A stretch of 39,405 nt of DNA from an uncultured bacterium (GCA_903921675.1 CAIXQW010000194.1:1-39405); one strand, 5' to 3'. Shown: positions 1 to 11,013, numbered from the stretch's first letter. Translations and numbers: made by a program. The notes: generated by a model not told the origin, from the sequence alone.

Positions 1-1104
1 AATTTCTAAACCATACCCAAGTAAGCCTGCTCGCTTTTTAGGGTTGTTAGTAATTAATTTTATTTTGCTAACGCCTAAATATCTTAAAATCTGTGCTCCA
101 ATTCCATAGTCTCTCTCATCCATACCAAAGCCCAATTCAATATTTGCTTCTACCGTATCTCTACCTTGCTCTTGTAGTTTGTATGCTTTTAATTTGTTTA
201 ATAACCCTATGCCTCTACCCTCTTGATTCATATATAATATTAATCCTTTACCAGCTTTTTCCACCATTGTCATTGCAGCATGTAATTGTTCGCCACAGTC
301 GCAACGCAAGCTGTGCAAAATATCACCTGTAAAGCAACTACTATGCACGCGCAATAATACTGCTTCATCTGCTTCCCAACTGCCTTTGATCAAAGCCATG
401 TGTTGTTGCCTCGTGGCCTTATGCGTAAATGATATCAAATCAAAATGGCCATACTTGGTTGGCATTTTCACACGTATATCTTCTACAATACTACTTTCAT
501 GTTTCAATCGGTATTCTATCAAATCTTTGATACTTACCAATTTCATTCCATGTAGTTTTGCAATTTCTATTAATTGTGGTAGGCGCGCCATACTACCATC
601 TTCATTTAGTATTTCTACTATCACACCAGCTGGCTCAAAGCCTGCTAAACGTGCTAAATCTATTGCGGCTTCTGTATGCCCTGCTCTGCGCAGCACGCCT
701 TCATTATTTGCTTTTAAGGGAAAAATATGCCCTGGTCTTGCCAAGTCTTCTGGCTTAGTATTTGGGTCTATTAATGATTGAATTGTTTTAGCTCTATCAT
801 GCGCACTAATACCTGTGGTACATCCATGTCCTATCAAATCTATAGACACAGTAAACGCTGTTTGATGCAAATCGGTATTTGTTTGCACCATCATATCTAT
901 TCCCAACTGTTGGCATCTTTCTTCTGTAATTGGCGTGCAAATTAATCCTTTGCCATGCGTAGCCATAAAATTTACCAACTCTGGTGTGGCATTGGCTGCT
1001 GCAGTTAAAAAATCGCCTTCATTCTCACGATCTTCATCATCTACCACTATCACCAATTTTCCTTGTCGAATATCTTCTATCGCGCTTTCTATAGAGTCTA
1101 ACAT
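1..1104 (-). CDS. ribBA: Bifunctional 3,4-dihydroxy-2-butanone-4-phosphate synthase / GTP cyclohydrolase II (partial, runs off window start)
   Basis: Own reverse-strand translation: [60 protein letters not shown]...[25 protein letters not shown]...[27 protein letters not shown]; both RibB and RibA motifs present. Absent from the ORF track, probably because its end is outside the window. Confidence 0.97.
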   Translation of the reverse strand, partial: MLDSIESAIEDIRQGKLVIVVDDEDRENEGDFLTAAANATPELVNFMATHGKGLICTPITEERCQQLGIDMMVQTNTDLHQTAFTVSIDLIGHGCTTGISAHDRAKTIQSLIDPNTKPEDLARPGHIFPLKANNEGVLRRAGHTEAAIDLARLAGFEPAGVIVEILNEDGSMARLPQLIEIAKLHGMKLVSIKDLIEYRLKHESSIVEDIRVKMPTKYGHFDLISFTHKATRQQHMALIKGSWEADEAVLLRVHSSCFTGDILHSLRCDCGEQLHAAMTMVEKAGKGLILYMNQEGRGIGLLNKLKAYKLQEQGRDTVEANIELGFGMDERDYGIGAQILRYLGVSKIKLITNNPKKRAGLLGYGLEI

Positions 1105-1134
1105 TTTAAAATATTTCGTGTAAAATTACAACAA

Positions 1135-2313
1135 TTACTTTTGTTTATTTATGACGCTTGTAAGCAAATCTATCAATATTGAATTTGCAGATGCCCAATC
1201 AAATTTGCGAATAATCATCTGCCTAGCATTGCTGCCTAATTGCGTTTGTAACTCGGTATTCTGAAGCAAAGTATTAATTTTTTCTACAAATTCATGTGTA
1301 GTATTTGCTGTTAAAATTTCCTTGTTTTCTATAGCGTGCAATGCATTGTTACAAATACTAGTTGTAATACATGGCATCTGCATACTCATTGCTTCTAGTA
1401 ATTTGTTTTGTAACCCTGCACCTGTATGCAATGGTGCAATAAATATTTTTGCATCTGCATAAGCGTCTCTAATATCAGGCACCCAAGCTTTTACAGCAAT
1501 ATTGTTATTGCTATAAGCCATCATTTGTGCAGAAGGATTTGCACCTGCTATCAATAATTGAATGGCATTGTTTTTTGCAATTAATATTGGCATAATTTCT
1601 TTTACTATCAACTCTACTGCTAATACATTTGGCATATAACCAAGGTTACCAATAAAAACCAAATCGTATTTTTTTTGTTTAGCTTTTGGCGAAAAATAGT
1701 TTACATCTACCCCATTTGGCACTACTACAATATCCTTAATATCTAATGCTTGCCTATCGCTTTCAGAAATAATAGTAACTGCATCAAATTGTGCAGCTAT
1801 ATTTTTCTCAAATTGTAATATTCTTTTTGCTTCTGTTTGATAAATATTTTGATACGGAAATTTAGCATGTACGCTACTGCGTTGGTAATTTATACTAAAT
1901 GCATCCTGAAAATCTAATACTTTTTTACAATTTAAATTAGCTGCATATTTTGCAATTCTTGCCAACTGCACATATACTAATGATGGTTGATATGCTTCAA
2001 CTATTTTAGATATTTTTTGTTGAATAGCTTGTTGGTAATAGTAAGCTACCTGAAATGGTGTATTTGAGAATAATGCCAATCCAGCACGAATCGCGCATTT
2101 AGATTTAGACAATTGTAAAATATGTATCGCAGTGCAAAATGGTTCCAATATTTTTATGTCTTCTGCTTTTACTTGTATTGTGCTTAGGGCAATCAAGCAA
2201 ATATCAAATTGTACTGCTAAATATTTTATTTGATGATAGGCACGCAACTTATCTCCCTTCTCTAATGGATAAGGGAACCTTGATAATAATATAACGATGC
2301 GTGGCTTAGGCAT
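1135..2313 (-). CDS. Glycosyltransferase, GT4-like (sugar transferase family)
   Basis: N-term RFPYPLEKGDKLRAYHQIKYL; C-term VPNGVDVNYFSP...FIGNLGYMPNVLAVELIV...IFIAPLHTGAGLQNKLLEAMSMQMPCITT typical of GT4 GT-B enzymes. Confidence 0.88.
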   Translation of the reverse strand: MPKPRIVILLSRFPYPLEKGDKLRAYHQIKYLAVQFDICLIALSTIQVKAEDIKILEPFCTAIHILQLSKSKCAIRAGLALFSNTPFQVAYYYQQAIQQKISKIVEAYQPSLVYVQLARIAKYAANLNCKKVLDFQDAFSINYQRSSVHAKFPYQNIYQTEAKRILQFEKNIAAQFDAVTIISESDRQALDIKDIVVVPNGVDVNYFSPKAKQKKYDLVFIGNLGYMPNVLAVELIVKEIMPILIAKNNAIQLLIAGANPSAQMMAYSNNNIAVKAWVPDIRDAYADAKIFIAPLHTGAGLQNKLLEAMSMQMPCITTSICNNALHAIENKEILTANTTHEFVEKINTLLQNTELQTQLGSNARQMIIRKFDWASANSILIDLLTSVINKQK

Positions 2314-3502
2314 TTGTAAATTTGCTTAAAAATAAAGTAGCTTCTTGGATAATTTTGGTTTTATTATAATGTTGTAAAACAGTTTGCTTTGCCTGCTGTC
2401 CAATTTTTTGCAATAGCATTTCATTGGTCAATAATGCATCAGCAAATTCATGCGGTGTATTGGCTAATAGTATATCTACACCATGCTGCACTTGTAAGCC
2501 GCTAGCACCAAGGCTTGTACTAATTACAGGCACTCCCAAACTCATTGCTTCTAAAACCTTTACGCGTATTCCTGCACCACTTAACAAAGGCACAATACAC
2601 ACACCATGCACTTGCATAAACCATTGGCCATTTTCTACACTTTGATGCACAATTATATTTTTATCTTGCCATTTGATATATGCATTTGGTAAATATTTGC
2701 CACCAATATGCAATATATAATTTGGTTTTTTTTGCAGCACCTTTGGGAATATTTTTTGTAGAAACCAATCCAACGCCTCTACATTCGGCAGCCAATTCAT
2801 ACTAGCTAAATGAAAGCAAGTATTAGCACTCCATTGAATGGCAGAATTATTCTCAGCACTATCAATACCAAAAGGCATTAAATATTGCGCGGTTTCTACA
2901 CCCATAGCTTGCAAGGATACTCCTTCATTTTCATTTAGTAATAATAGTACATCTACTTGCTGCAAAGTTTTTAGTTCTATCTCTTTCAAGCGCTGTGCTT
3001 GCTCTACCAAGTATTTTTTCTTAATCCAATTTTTAGTATTGTGTGCTAATTTTTCCCAAATTAAATGTTCAATATTATGAATGCGACAAGCCATTTTTGC
3101 TTTACTATATTGCCTAATAGTAGCAATGGTATCTTGCAGAAAAATATTATCTAATATTACAATATCGAAATTATTTTCTTGCAAAACCAATTTTAATTTT
3201 TCATTCAATATTGCACTTTTAAATCTGGATGTATGATAACTTTCTGCGCCTAAATAATTAGAGAATGCACCAATCGGCGTTATTTTATTATCGATATATA
3301 CTGTTTCAAAATAATGCAATGCTTGATACTGTTTTGGCAGTGTATTGATATCTACAAAATGCTTAGAAGTATTCAAACTTAACAAACTTAATTGCACACC
3401 ATGCTGCAAAAACCCACTGATCATAAAATTGGTAACGATAGCACCACCATCTTGCAAAGGATATGGAATACGATGTGTGAGTAACAATACTTTTAGTGGC
3501 AC
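2306..3502 (-). CDS. Glycosyltransferase, GT4-like
   Basis: HRIPYPLQDGGAIVTNFMI; VCIVPLLSGAGIRVKVLEAMSLGVPVISTSLGASGL. Overlaps the next gene by 8 nt. Confidence 0.87.
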   Translation of the reverse strand: MPLKVLLLTHRIPYPLQDGGAIVTNFMISGFLQHGVQLSLLSLNTSKHFVDINTLPKQYQALHYFETVYIDNKITPIGAFSNYLGAESYHTSRFKSAILNEKLKLVLQENNFDIVILDNIFLQDTIATIRQYSKAKMACRIHNIEHLIWEKLAHNTKNWIKKKYLVEQAQRLKEIELKTLQQVDVLLLLNENEGVSLQAMGVETAQYLMPFGIDSAENNSAIQWSANTCFHLASMNWLPNVEALDWFLQKIFPKVLQKKPNYILHIGGKYLPNAYIKWQDKNIIVHQSVENGQWFMQVHGVCIVPLLSGAGIRVKVLEAMSLGVPVISTSLGASGLQVQHGVDILLANTPHEFADALLTNEMLLQKIGQQAKQTVLQHYNKTKIIQEATLFLSKFTNA

Positions 3503-3558
3503 TTGCCAAATTTACTGCAAACGATTTAAATATGGCAATAATCAATTAATTTTACAGC

Positions 3559-4302
3559 ATGCAAAAAATAATATTTCTAGGAAGTAAGCCAATTGGCTAT
3601 TACTGTTTAGAATATTTAATACAACATCAGGCCGCATTGCAGTACCAAATCATAGGTGTTTTAAGTAATGACAACCCTGTGTTTAATGCAGCTTTAAGTG
3701 TAAAAGCATTAGCTACTCAGCATCATATTCCAATTATAGATACCTTGGAGCAAATGCCAGAAGTAGATATATTGTATAGTGTACAGTATCATCAAATACT
3801 AGGTGTGCAAGATATAGCAAAAGCAAAAACTGCATTTAATTTACACATGGCACCTTTGCCAGAATATAGGGGTTGCAACCAATTTAGCTTTGCTATTGCA
3901 GATGATAAACAAGAATTTGGCACAACAATTCATAAAATGGATGCACACATAGACCATGGTGATATTGCTTTTGAAAAACGATTTGCAATACCAGAAAATT
4001 GTTGGGTAAATGAATTGTACAGTTTAACAGAAACAGCCTCTTTAGCCTTATTTAAAGAAACATTAGCAACAATAATAGTTGGTTCTATTACTTGGACTCC
4101 CCAAGAAAATTTGATAGCATCTAGAGGTACATCTTTGCACTACAGAAAAGAAATACAAGAGTTAAAAAAAATAGATTTGCAATGGGATGCGCAAAAAATA
4201 GAAAGGCATATTCGTGCTACCTACATGCCTGGTTTTGAGCCACCGTATACAATCATCCACAACAAAAAAATATTTTTTACGTTAGATAATCTGCATGCAT
4301 AA
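3559..4302 (+). CDS. Formyltransferase-fold protein (methionyl-tRNA formyltransferase / sugar N-formyltransferase superfamily)
   Basis: NLHMAPLPEYRGCNQFSFAI and GTTIHKMDAHIDHGDIAFEKRF resemble the N-H-D catalytic arrangement of formyltransferases; sits in a glycosyltransferase cluster. Confidence 0.8.
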   Translation: MQKIIFLGSKPIGYYCLEYLIQHQAALQYQIIGVLSNDNPVFNAALSVKALATQHHIPIIDTLEQMPEVDILYSVQYHQILGVQDIAKAKTAFNLHMAPLPEYRGCNQFSFAIADDKQEFGTTIHKMDAHIDHGDIAFEKRFAIPENCWVNELYSLTETASLALFKETLATIIVGSITWTPQENLIASRGTSLHYRKEIQELKKIDLQWDAQKIERHIRATYMPGFEPPYTIIHNKKIFFTLDNLHA

Positions 4303-5395
4303 ATTAGTATTTACGGTAACCAATGATTTAGTGTACGACCAACGTATGAATCGTATTTGTACTAGCTTGTGCAATGCTGGCTATGATGTAACATTAATAG
4401 GCAGAACCAATAAAAACTCACCACCATTATTAGATAAACCTTATCATCAAAAAAGATTCAAGTGCTATGTGCAAAAAGGCAAGTGGATGTATATAGAATA
4501 TAATATCAAATTATTTTTTATTTTATTATTTACAAGCACAGATGTGTATGGCGCAATAGACTTAGATAGCATTTTACCAAATTTACTAGCAAGTATTATC
4601 AGGCAAAAAAAAAGAGTGTATGATGCACACGAATTATTTTGTGAAATGGAAGAAGTGTATACAAGGCCTGGCATTTATAAAATGTGGAAGACCATAGAAA
4701 AATGGAGTGTGCCATATTTTGATGATGGCTATACTATTGGCGATTTTTATGCATTGGAATATCAAAAAATGTATCAGAAAAATTACACTGTAGTGCGCAA
4801 TGCTACAGTGCTTGATGAAAGTATACAGCTTCCTACAAAAGACGAAATTACCTATATACTGTATCAAGGCGCAGTAAACGAAGGGAGAAGTTTTGACACA
4901 TTAATTCCTGCGATGCAACATGTAAATGCAAAGATGATTATTTGTGGCAATGGCAATTATTTTGAACAAACAAAAGCCTTGGTAGCTAAATACAATCTGC
5001 AAGATAAAATTACAATGACTGGCTACATTAAGCCGCAAGAGTTGATTAACTATACTCGCAATGCCTATATAGGTATTACAATTTTTAGCGATAAAAGTAA
5101 AAGTAAAAGCAATTACTTAAGTATGGGTAATCGTTTTTTCGATTACATGCATAGCGCTATTCCGCAGATAGGTGTTAATTATCCAGAGTATCAAAAAGTA
5201 AATGAGGAATTTGAAATAAGTTTGTTGGTAGATGATTTGCAAGCAATCACTTTAGCAAATGCAATGAATAAATTATTGACGGATAAAAAATATTATCAGC
5301 GTTTAAGAACAAACGCATTGGCTTGCAGAAAAAAATATTGTTGGCAAGAAGAAGAAAAAAAATTAATCGCTTTTTATAAAAAACTACTTGGATAA
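4295..5395 (+). CDS. Glycosyltransferase family protein
   Basis: FTVTNDLVYDQRMNRICTSLCNAGYDVTLIGR...VYDAHELFCEMEEV...ILYQGAVNEGRSFDTLIPAM...GITIFSDKSKSKSNYLSMGNRFFDYM; overlaps both neighbours by 8 nt. Confidence 0.85.
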   Translation: MHKLVFTVTNDLVYDQRMNRICTSLCNAGYDVTLIGRTNKNSPPLLDKPYHQKRFKCYVQKGKWMYIEYNIKLFFILLFTSTDVYGAIDLDSILPNLLASIIRQKKRVYDAHELFCEMEEVYTRPGIYKMWKTIEKWSVPYFDDGYTIGDFYALEYQKMYQKNYTVVRNATVLDESIQLPTKDEITYILYQGAVNEGRSFDTLIPAMQHVNAKMIICGNGNYFEQTKALVAKYNLQDKITMTGYIKPQELINYTRNAYIGITIFSDKSKSKSNYLSMGNRFFDYMHSAIPQIGVNYPEYQKVNEEFEISLLVDDLQAITLANAMNKLLTDKKYYQRLRTNALACRKKYCWQEEEKKLIAFYKKLLG

Positions 5396-6518
5396 ACAAT
5401 TACATATTGTGTGTTTAGATGTGCCATTTCCTGCAAATTATGGAGGGGCGATAGATGCATTTTATTTAATGAAAGCATTGCATGCACAAGGTATACACAT
5501 TACATTGCATTGTTTTGCATACGGCAGCAGAAGCAAACAAGCAGAACTAGAAAAATATTGTAAGCAAGTTTATTATTACAATAGAAAGCCATATTGGCAA
5601 TTTATATTTAGTAAAACACCTTTTATTATTGCTAGCAGAAAAAGCAATGCGTTATTAAAAAATTTATTACTAGATGATACGCCAATTTTATTTGAAGCTA
5701 TACATACAAGTGGATTTATCCATCACCCAGCATTGCAACACAGAAAAAAAATTGTAAGAACATTAAATGTAGAAAGCGATTATTATTTCCAATTGGCAGA
5801 ATATGCTACAAGCTTTATTCAAAAAAAATATTACCAAATAGAAGCTAAAAGATTGTTGCAATACGAGCAAACTCTGCTAGACAATGTTTCCATTGCATGC
5901 ATTGCAAAGCATGACCAAGCCTATTTTCAGAAGTTTTATTCACCTGAACAATGTAAATATATTGGTGCATTTCATCCGTTTAGCCAAGTAGCCATTAGCG
6001 CGGGGCAAGGCGAATATTGTTTATATCATGGCAACCTTAGTGTAGCAGAAAATAATACCAGTGCAATGTGGTTGGTGGAAAATATTTTTAGTAAATGCAC
6101 ACAACCTTTAATCCTAGCAGGAGCAAATCCAAGTAAGGAATTGCAGCAAGCGGTAAAACAATTTCCGCATATCAGTATCATTGCAAATCCAAGCAAAAAT
6201 AAAATGGATGAATTGATAGGTAATACGCAAATACATGTGCTGCCTAGTTTTCAAGACACTGGATTGAAACTAAAATTACTACATGCATTATTTGCAGGCA
6301 GGCATTGTGTAGTAAACGAATTGATGTTGACAGGTACTAATTTACATAGCGCTTGTACAGTTGCAAATACAAACTTGGAGTGGATTACAGCAATTGAAAA
6401 ATTATTTACAACTCCATTTACAAATACAGATATTGAAAATAGGAAAGCTATTTTAGAAAATCAATTCTCTGTGCAGAAAAATGGGAAGGATTTGGTGGAG
6501 ATGGTGTTTGGTGGGTAG
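5388..6518 (+). CDS. Glycosyltransferase family protein (TTG start)
   Basis: DVPFPANYGGAIDAFYLMKALHAQGIHITLHCF...CLYHGNLSVAENNTSAMWLVENIF...IHVLPSFQDTGLKLKLLHALFAGRHCVVNELM. Confidence 0.84.
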   Translation: MDKQLHIVCLDVPFPANYGGAIDAFYLMKALHAQGIHITLHCFAYGSRSKQAELEKYCKQVYYYNRKPYWQFIFSKTPFIIASRKSNALLKNLLLDDTPILFEAIHTSGFIHHPALQHRKKIVRTLNVESDYYFQLAEYATSFIQKKYYQIEAKRLLQYEQTLLDNVSIACIAKHDQAYFQKFYSPEQCKYIGAFHPFSQVAISAGQGEYCLYHGNLSVAENNTSAMWLVENIFSKCTQPLILAGANPSKELQQAVKQFPHISIIANPSKNKMDELIGNTQIHVLPSFQDTGLKLKLLHALFAGRHCVVNELMLTGTNLHSACTVANTNLEWITAIEKLFTTPFTNTDIENRKAILENQFSVQKNGKDLVEMVFGG

Positions 6519-6547
6519 GATAATTATTTAGGAATACAATTCTTACA

Positions 6548-7234
6548 CTACCCCAGCACACTTGCATTATCCAACACTACTCCACCTTCTGTGCGAATGA
6601 TGCGTGCAGGAAAGCGTTGAATGATATTATAATCGTGTGTGGCCATAATTAATGCAGTACCATAATCTGTACAAATGCTATGCAGTAAAGCCATGATCTC
6701 ATCAGCTGTATCTGGATCTAAGTTTCCGGTAGGTTCATCAGCCAAAATTAATTTTGGATTATTGAGCAAAGCCCGAGCTATATCTACACGCTGCTGCTCT
6801 CCGCCACTCATTTCATAAGGCATTTTATTGCCCTTACCTTTTAATCCCACTTTTGCAAGCACATTCAATATTTTTTCTTCCATCAAGGCTTTATCATTCC
6901 AACCTGTAGCTTGCAATACAAATTGCAGATTTGCATGCACATCTCTATCTGTAAGCAATTGAAAATCTTGAAACACAATGCCTAAATTTCTACGAAGGTA
7001 TGGTACAGTTTTCCAAGTCAAGTCTTTTAAATCAAACCCACAAATATCTCCATCGCCTTTTTGCAATTGCAGATTACCATATATGGTTTTTAGCAAACTA
7101 CTTTTACCAGTGCCTGTTTTACCTATCAAGTATACAAATTCTCCTTTGTGGATTTGCAAATTTACATCGCGCAATATCAAGCTTGTGCCTTGATAAATTT
7201 GTACATTTTTTATTTTTACTACTAATTCACTCAT
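6548..7234 (-). CDS. ftsE: FtsE-like ABC transporter ATP-binding protein
   Basis: Walker [10 protein letters not shown], signature [18 protein letters not shown], Walker [14 protein letters not shown]; overall FtsE-like. No ftsX adjacent in window. Confidence 0.85.
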   Translation of the reverse strand: MSELVVKIKNVQIYQGTSLILRDVNLQIHKGEFVYLIGKTGTGKSSLLKTIYGNLQLQKGDGDICGFDLKDLTWKTVPYLRRNLGIVFQDFQLLTDRDVHANLQFVLQATGWNDKALMEEKILNVLAKVGLKGKGNKMPYEMSGGEQQRVDIARALLNNPKLILADEPTGNLDPDTADEIMALLHSICTDYGTALIMATHDYNIIQRFPARIIRTEGGVVLDNASVLG

Positions 7235-7242
7235 GCTTTATT

Positions 7243-9390
7243 TTATTTTGTATTCATGATATCTTTTACAATATTCACCGTTTCTTTTAAGTTGGCATCT
7301 TTCTTTAATGCCTTCAACCAATCTTCATTACGCTTTTTATTATTTTCAGAAGCTATTACATAATCCATATCAACACGTGGATTGTAAATATCCATTAGTA
7401 CTTTTTCTTTATCCAAATCTTCTAATTTTTTGTTGAACTCTTTTATTTTTTCTAATTGCTTTTTGTATTCTACAATATTTAAAGAAGATATATTATCATC
7501 TTGTTGTTCTTTAATTTGTTTTGCACGCTGTTCAACCACTATATAATATTCGCTACCGCCAATTCTTTTTTTGCTTGCTGCCACCAAAGCGGGCACATTC
7601 AAGCTATTCGTTTTTTTATAATCAGGCGATTGAATTTCATCGTAAGGCAAGGCACTTGGTTCACTGCGTTCTCCTTTATCTGTATACATTAATAACTCTG
7701 GCAGTGTTATATCTGGAGTTACACCTTTTAATTGTGTACTACCGCCATTTACTCTATAAAATTTCTGCAAGGTAAGTTTAATGCTACCCATTTCTCCTTC
7801 TGATGATTTGCTTACTTGTGCTAAATCTATTTGGCGTTGCACTGTTCCTTTTCCATAAGTAGTGGTACCTACTACTATAGCACGTTTATAATCTTGCAAA
7901 GCAGCCGCCATAATTTCGGAAGCTGATGCGCTATAATTATTAATCATAACAGCCATTGGACCATCGTAAATAATTTTTGCGCCGCTTGCAGGCATTGGTT
8001 CTCCGGCTGCACCCTTAGACTTTACTTGTACAATTGGCCCATCACCAACAAATAATCCAGCCATATCCACCACATCTGTAAGCGAGCCACCACCATTATA
8101 TCTTAAATCTAAAACCAAACCATCTATGCCTTCTTCTTTTAATTTTAATACTTCTGCTTTTACATCTTTAGCACAACGCTTGCCATTGCTGTTATTAAAA
8201 TCGGCATAAAACTCTGGCAAATAAATATAGCCTATTTTTTTATCGCCTTCTTTGATAATGGCACTTTTTGCAAATACTTCATCCATGTGAATTTCATCTC
8301 TTACTATTGGAATCACTTCTTCTTTGCCATTTGCATGCTTTACATACAATCGTACTTCTGTACCTTTTTTACCACGAATTACTTTTATTACATCATTAAT
8401 TTCCCATCCACCAATTTCTACTGGTTCATCTGCACCTTGCCCTACTTTTATTACTTTGTCATCTGCTTTTAAACTTCCTTGTTTCCAACAAGGAGTACCT
8501 GTTTTTATTTCTTGAATAACGCATACACCATCTACATCTTTTAACACCGCACCAATTCCAAAAAACGTTCCACTCATTTGCACATCAAAATCTGATTTTT
8601 TAGCTGGTGCAAAATAATCAGTATGCGGGTCAAATACAGCACAAATTGCATTCATGTAAGAAGAAAAATATTCATCGCTACCATTTTTTTTGATGCGTTT
8701 AAAATTCATATCCATATTCTTTTTCACTACGCGCCTTGCGCTATCTTCCATCACTTGGGGGCTCATGATTTTCCAATCTTTTACCGTATCTTTTTTTGTA
8801 TTTTGTGCTTCTTCGATTTCTACAAACTTTGCTAAAACTCTGTATTTAACAGCATCATTCCAGCGCTTTTGCATAGCACTTTCATTTTTACACCAATCCA
8901 ATTTTTTACCATCCAACTGAATATCTCCTTTGGCTGTAAATGTTTGTGGCATTGCAATAGCTATTTCGTAATACCGAATTGATTCTACCAAGCGCTGCTG
9001 AAAACGCTTATACACTAATTCGTAAAATGATATTTCATCATTTTTAAATTGATCGTCCAATTGTGTTTTAAATTTGCTAAATTCTTCAATATCTTCTTGT
9101 GTAAAATAAGCTTTACCATAATCGCATTGCTCTATAAATTTTTCAAAAACTTTTATAGAAAACTCGTCATTTAATGCTATTGGAGAATAATGTGCTTCTG
9201 TTAAAGCTCTGCGCACTCTATTGGCAATATCTTTTTGCAAAGCAGCAGATTGATTTACTTCGCCAATAGGCGCAAATAAAGTTTCTAAACTATTGCTAGC
9301 TGCATCAGCATGGGTAGCACCGCATCTAAAAGATAATAAAACAATTACACATGCAACAATGCTTAGTAAAACAACTACTTTTTTATTCAT
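7243..9390 (-). CDS. prc: Carboxy-terminal processing protease (tail-specific S41 peptidase with PDZ domain)
   Basis: FFGIGAVLKDVDGVCVIQEIKTGTPCWKQGSLKADDKVIKVGQG (PDZ); NYSASASEIMAAALQDYKRAIVVGTTTYGKGTVQ (S41 catalytic Ser/Lys region). Confidence 0.92.
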   Translation of the reverse strand: MNKKVVVLLSIVACVIVLLSFRCGATHADAASNSLETLFAPIGEVNQSAALQKDIANRVRRALTEAHYSPIALNDEFSIKVFEKFIEQCDYGKAYFTQEDIEEFSKFKTQLDDQFKNDEISFYELVYKRFQQRLVESIRYYEIAIAMPQTFTAKGDIQLDGKKLDWCKNESAMQKRWNDAVKYRVLAKFVEIEEAQNTKKDTVKDWKIMSPQVMEDSARRVVKKNMDMNFKRIKKNGSDEYFSSYMNAICAVFDPHTDYFAPAKKSDFDVQMSGTFFGIGAVLKDVDGVCVIQEIKTGTPCWKQGSLKADDKVIKVGQGADEPVEIGGWEINDVIKVIRGKKGTEVRLYVKHANGKEEVIPIVRDEIHMDEVFAKSAIIKEGDKKIGYIYLPEFYADFNNSNGKRCAKDVKAEVLKLKEEGIDGLVLDLRYNGGGSLTDVVDMAGLFVGDGPIVQVKSKGAAGEPMPASGAKIIYDGPMAVMINNYSASASEIMAAALQDYKRAIVVGTTTYGKGTVQRQIDLAQVSKSSEGEMGSIKLTLQKFYRVNGGSTQLKGVTPDITLPELLMYTDKGERSEPSALPYDEIQSPDYKKTNSLNVPALVAASKKRIGGSEYYIVVEQRAKQIKEQQDDNISSLNIVEYKKQLEKIKEFNKKLEDLDKEKVLMDIYNPRVDMDYVIASENNKKRNEDWLKALKKDANLKETVNIVKDIMNTK

Positions 9391-9465
9391 TCTATCTATT
9401 TGTATTTTGGCATAAAGATAAGTAGATAGTAGTTAAGAAAGTGCTAAGTTTTATAGAGAAATTAT

Positions 9466-10992
9466 CTAATCAAGGTCTAATGAATATTGGTCTACTTTTA
9501 AAAATCGTTTGCTTTTTAATGTAATATTATATAGATCATTATCAAGTACTTGGCTAGAAGCAAATTTACCAGTTAGCAAGGCGCCATATGCTATGCCCAT
9601 CCCTATTCTTTTTACAGAACCTTTTCTGAATAACCCAGAATATAATTGAGAAGAAGTATTATTAATATCCACTTTGTAATAATCATCAAAATTCTTTATC
9701 AAAATTTTATTATTATTTGCTGCTACAAATTCGATTCCTGCACCTAAATCTATTGTAGAAGAATTATAATAATCAAGCTTACTAAAGTTTTGTAAATTGT
9801 TTAAGCTGTCGAAAGAGAAAACTACTCCGGGACCATAATCATAATATGTTCTTGTGGTAGTAGTAGATCCGTTTCTTGAATAGGTAGTAGTGGTTACAGT
9901 ATGCATACTAAAATTTTCAAACAATACCATTATATTACCATCTGGAGAAAATCTAATTCTAGTTATTTTATCCATATTTTCTACTTGGCTTTTATTATTT
10001 CTTTGTTTTCTTTCGCCTTCTATATTTTCAAAATTGATTTTAGAAAATTTACTAAAAACTAGGTTTTCAATATTCCCAAAGGTTTCGTCTAAAGTGCCCA
10101 ATACAATGCCATCATACTTTCCTTTTGTATCACTAGTTAAGCACATCACTTTAATATTTTTCTCTTTATCTTCAAATACTTTTAAATAGGATGAGAAAGT
10201 TTTTTTATCTACTTCTACTTTTTTGGCAACATTATTCTTCACTAAATAAATATCATTATAATATTTATCTGCATTAAAAAAGCCTTTCACCCTTTCTCGC
10301 GTAGATGTTTCTAAAACAATATTACCTTGATTTGTTATCATTGTTTTTAATATCTGTTTCCCATTTAATTCATCTATATGCAACTTATCATTATACTCCA
10401 ATGGATTGCAATTAGCATCGGCAATTAAGTAGCTCATATTTGCATCCTTTCCTTTAAAAGTAGTTGCCAATATGCCATATTTACTTTTATCTTTAGAAAA
10501 AACAAATTCTAAATTATCTCTTAAATTACATTCAAATACCTTTATTGTTTTTGCTTTTTTACTTTTTAAATTATACTTAGTACAAAATATATATTTTGTT
10601 TTCTTCGGTTTATTTTTATAGGATGTAAATACATTTAATGTATCTCCATTTTTCATTTGTCCTTCGTAATCAAAAGAATTTCCCTCTAAATCAATCGGAA
10701 TAAATTCATTAGATGAAATTTTCTTTTTGGTTTTACTATATCTAATAATATTAATACCGGTTGTAAATTGCCTACCATAAACAAAATATACAGCATACAA
10801 CAAGTTCATATTATATTGATCTAAAATAATACAAACTTCATCTTGGTTATCAAAAATATCTAAAACTTTAAATCTATCATTACCTATTCTTTTTAGCACT
10901 GTACTTGAAGATTTAATTGTGGTAATTGGTTTTTGTGCATACACAGAAAACGTAGCAACAAAAACTATCATAATGGTAAATATGTTTTTCAT
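9466..10992 (-). CDS. Secreted protein of unknown function
   Basis: 508-aa ORF with signal peptide MKNIFTIMIVFVATFSVYAQ; no family recognised. Confidence 0.8.
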   Translation of the reverse strand: MKNIFTIMIVFVATFSVYAQKPITTIKSSSTVLKRIGNDRFKVLDIFDNQDEVCIILDQYNMNLLYAVYFVYGRQFTTGINIIRYSKTKKKISSNEFIPIDLEGNSFDYEGQMKNGDTLNVFTSYKNKPKKTKYIFCTKYNLKSKKAKTIKVFECNLRDNLEFVFSKDKSKYGILATTFKGKDANMSYLIADANCNPLEYNDKLHIDELNGKQILKTMITNQGNIVLETSTRERVKGFFNADKYYNDIYLVKNNVAKKVEVDKKTFSSYLKVFEDKEKNIKVMCLTSDTKGKYDGIVLGTLDETFGNIENLVFSKFSKINFENIEGERKQRNNKSQVENMDKITRIRFSPDGNIMVLFENFSMHTVTTTTYSRNGSTTTTRTYYDYGPGVVFSFDSLNNLQNFSKLDYYNSSTIDLGAGIEFVAANNNKILIKNFDDYYKVDINNTSSQLYSGLFRKGSVKRIGMGIAYGALLTGKFASSQVLDNDLYNITLKSKRFLKVDQYSLDLD

Positions 10993-11013
10993 AAATAGAT
11001 TGGTGGAATAATA

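Noticed and set aside
93-1123. Plus-strand ORFs 93..332, 386..781, 558..758, 935..1123
   Set aside because: Antisense to ribBA, whose reverse-strand reading gives clear RibB/RibA motifs; these frames are shadow ORFs.
3559-4302. Housekeeping methionyl-tRNA formyltransferase (fmt)
   Set aside because: Only about 247 aa, lacks an evident fmt C-terminal domain and sits in a glycosyltransferase operon; left as a formyltransferase-fold protein.
6548-7234. Complete FtsEX operon
   Set aside because: Only the ATPase is present here; the next gene is a protease, so no ftsX can be claimed.
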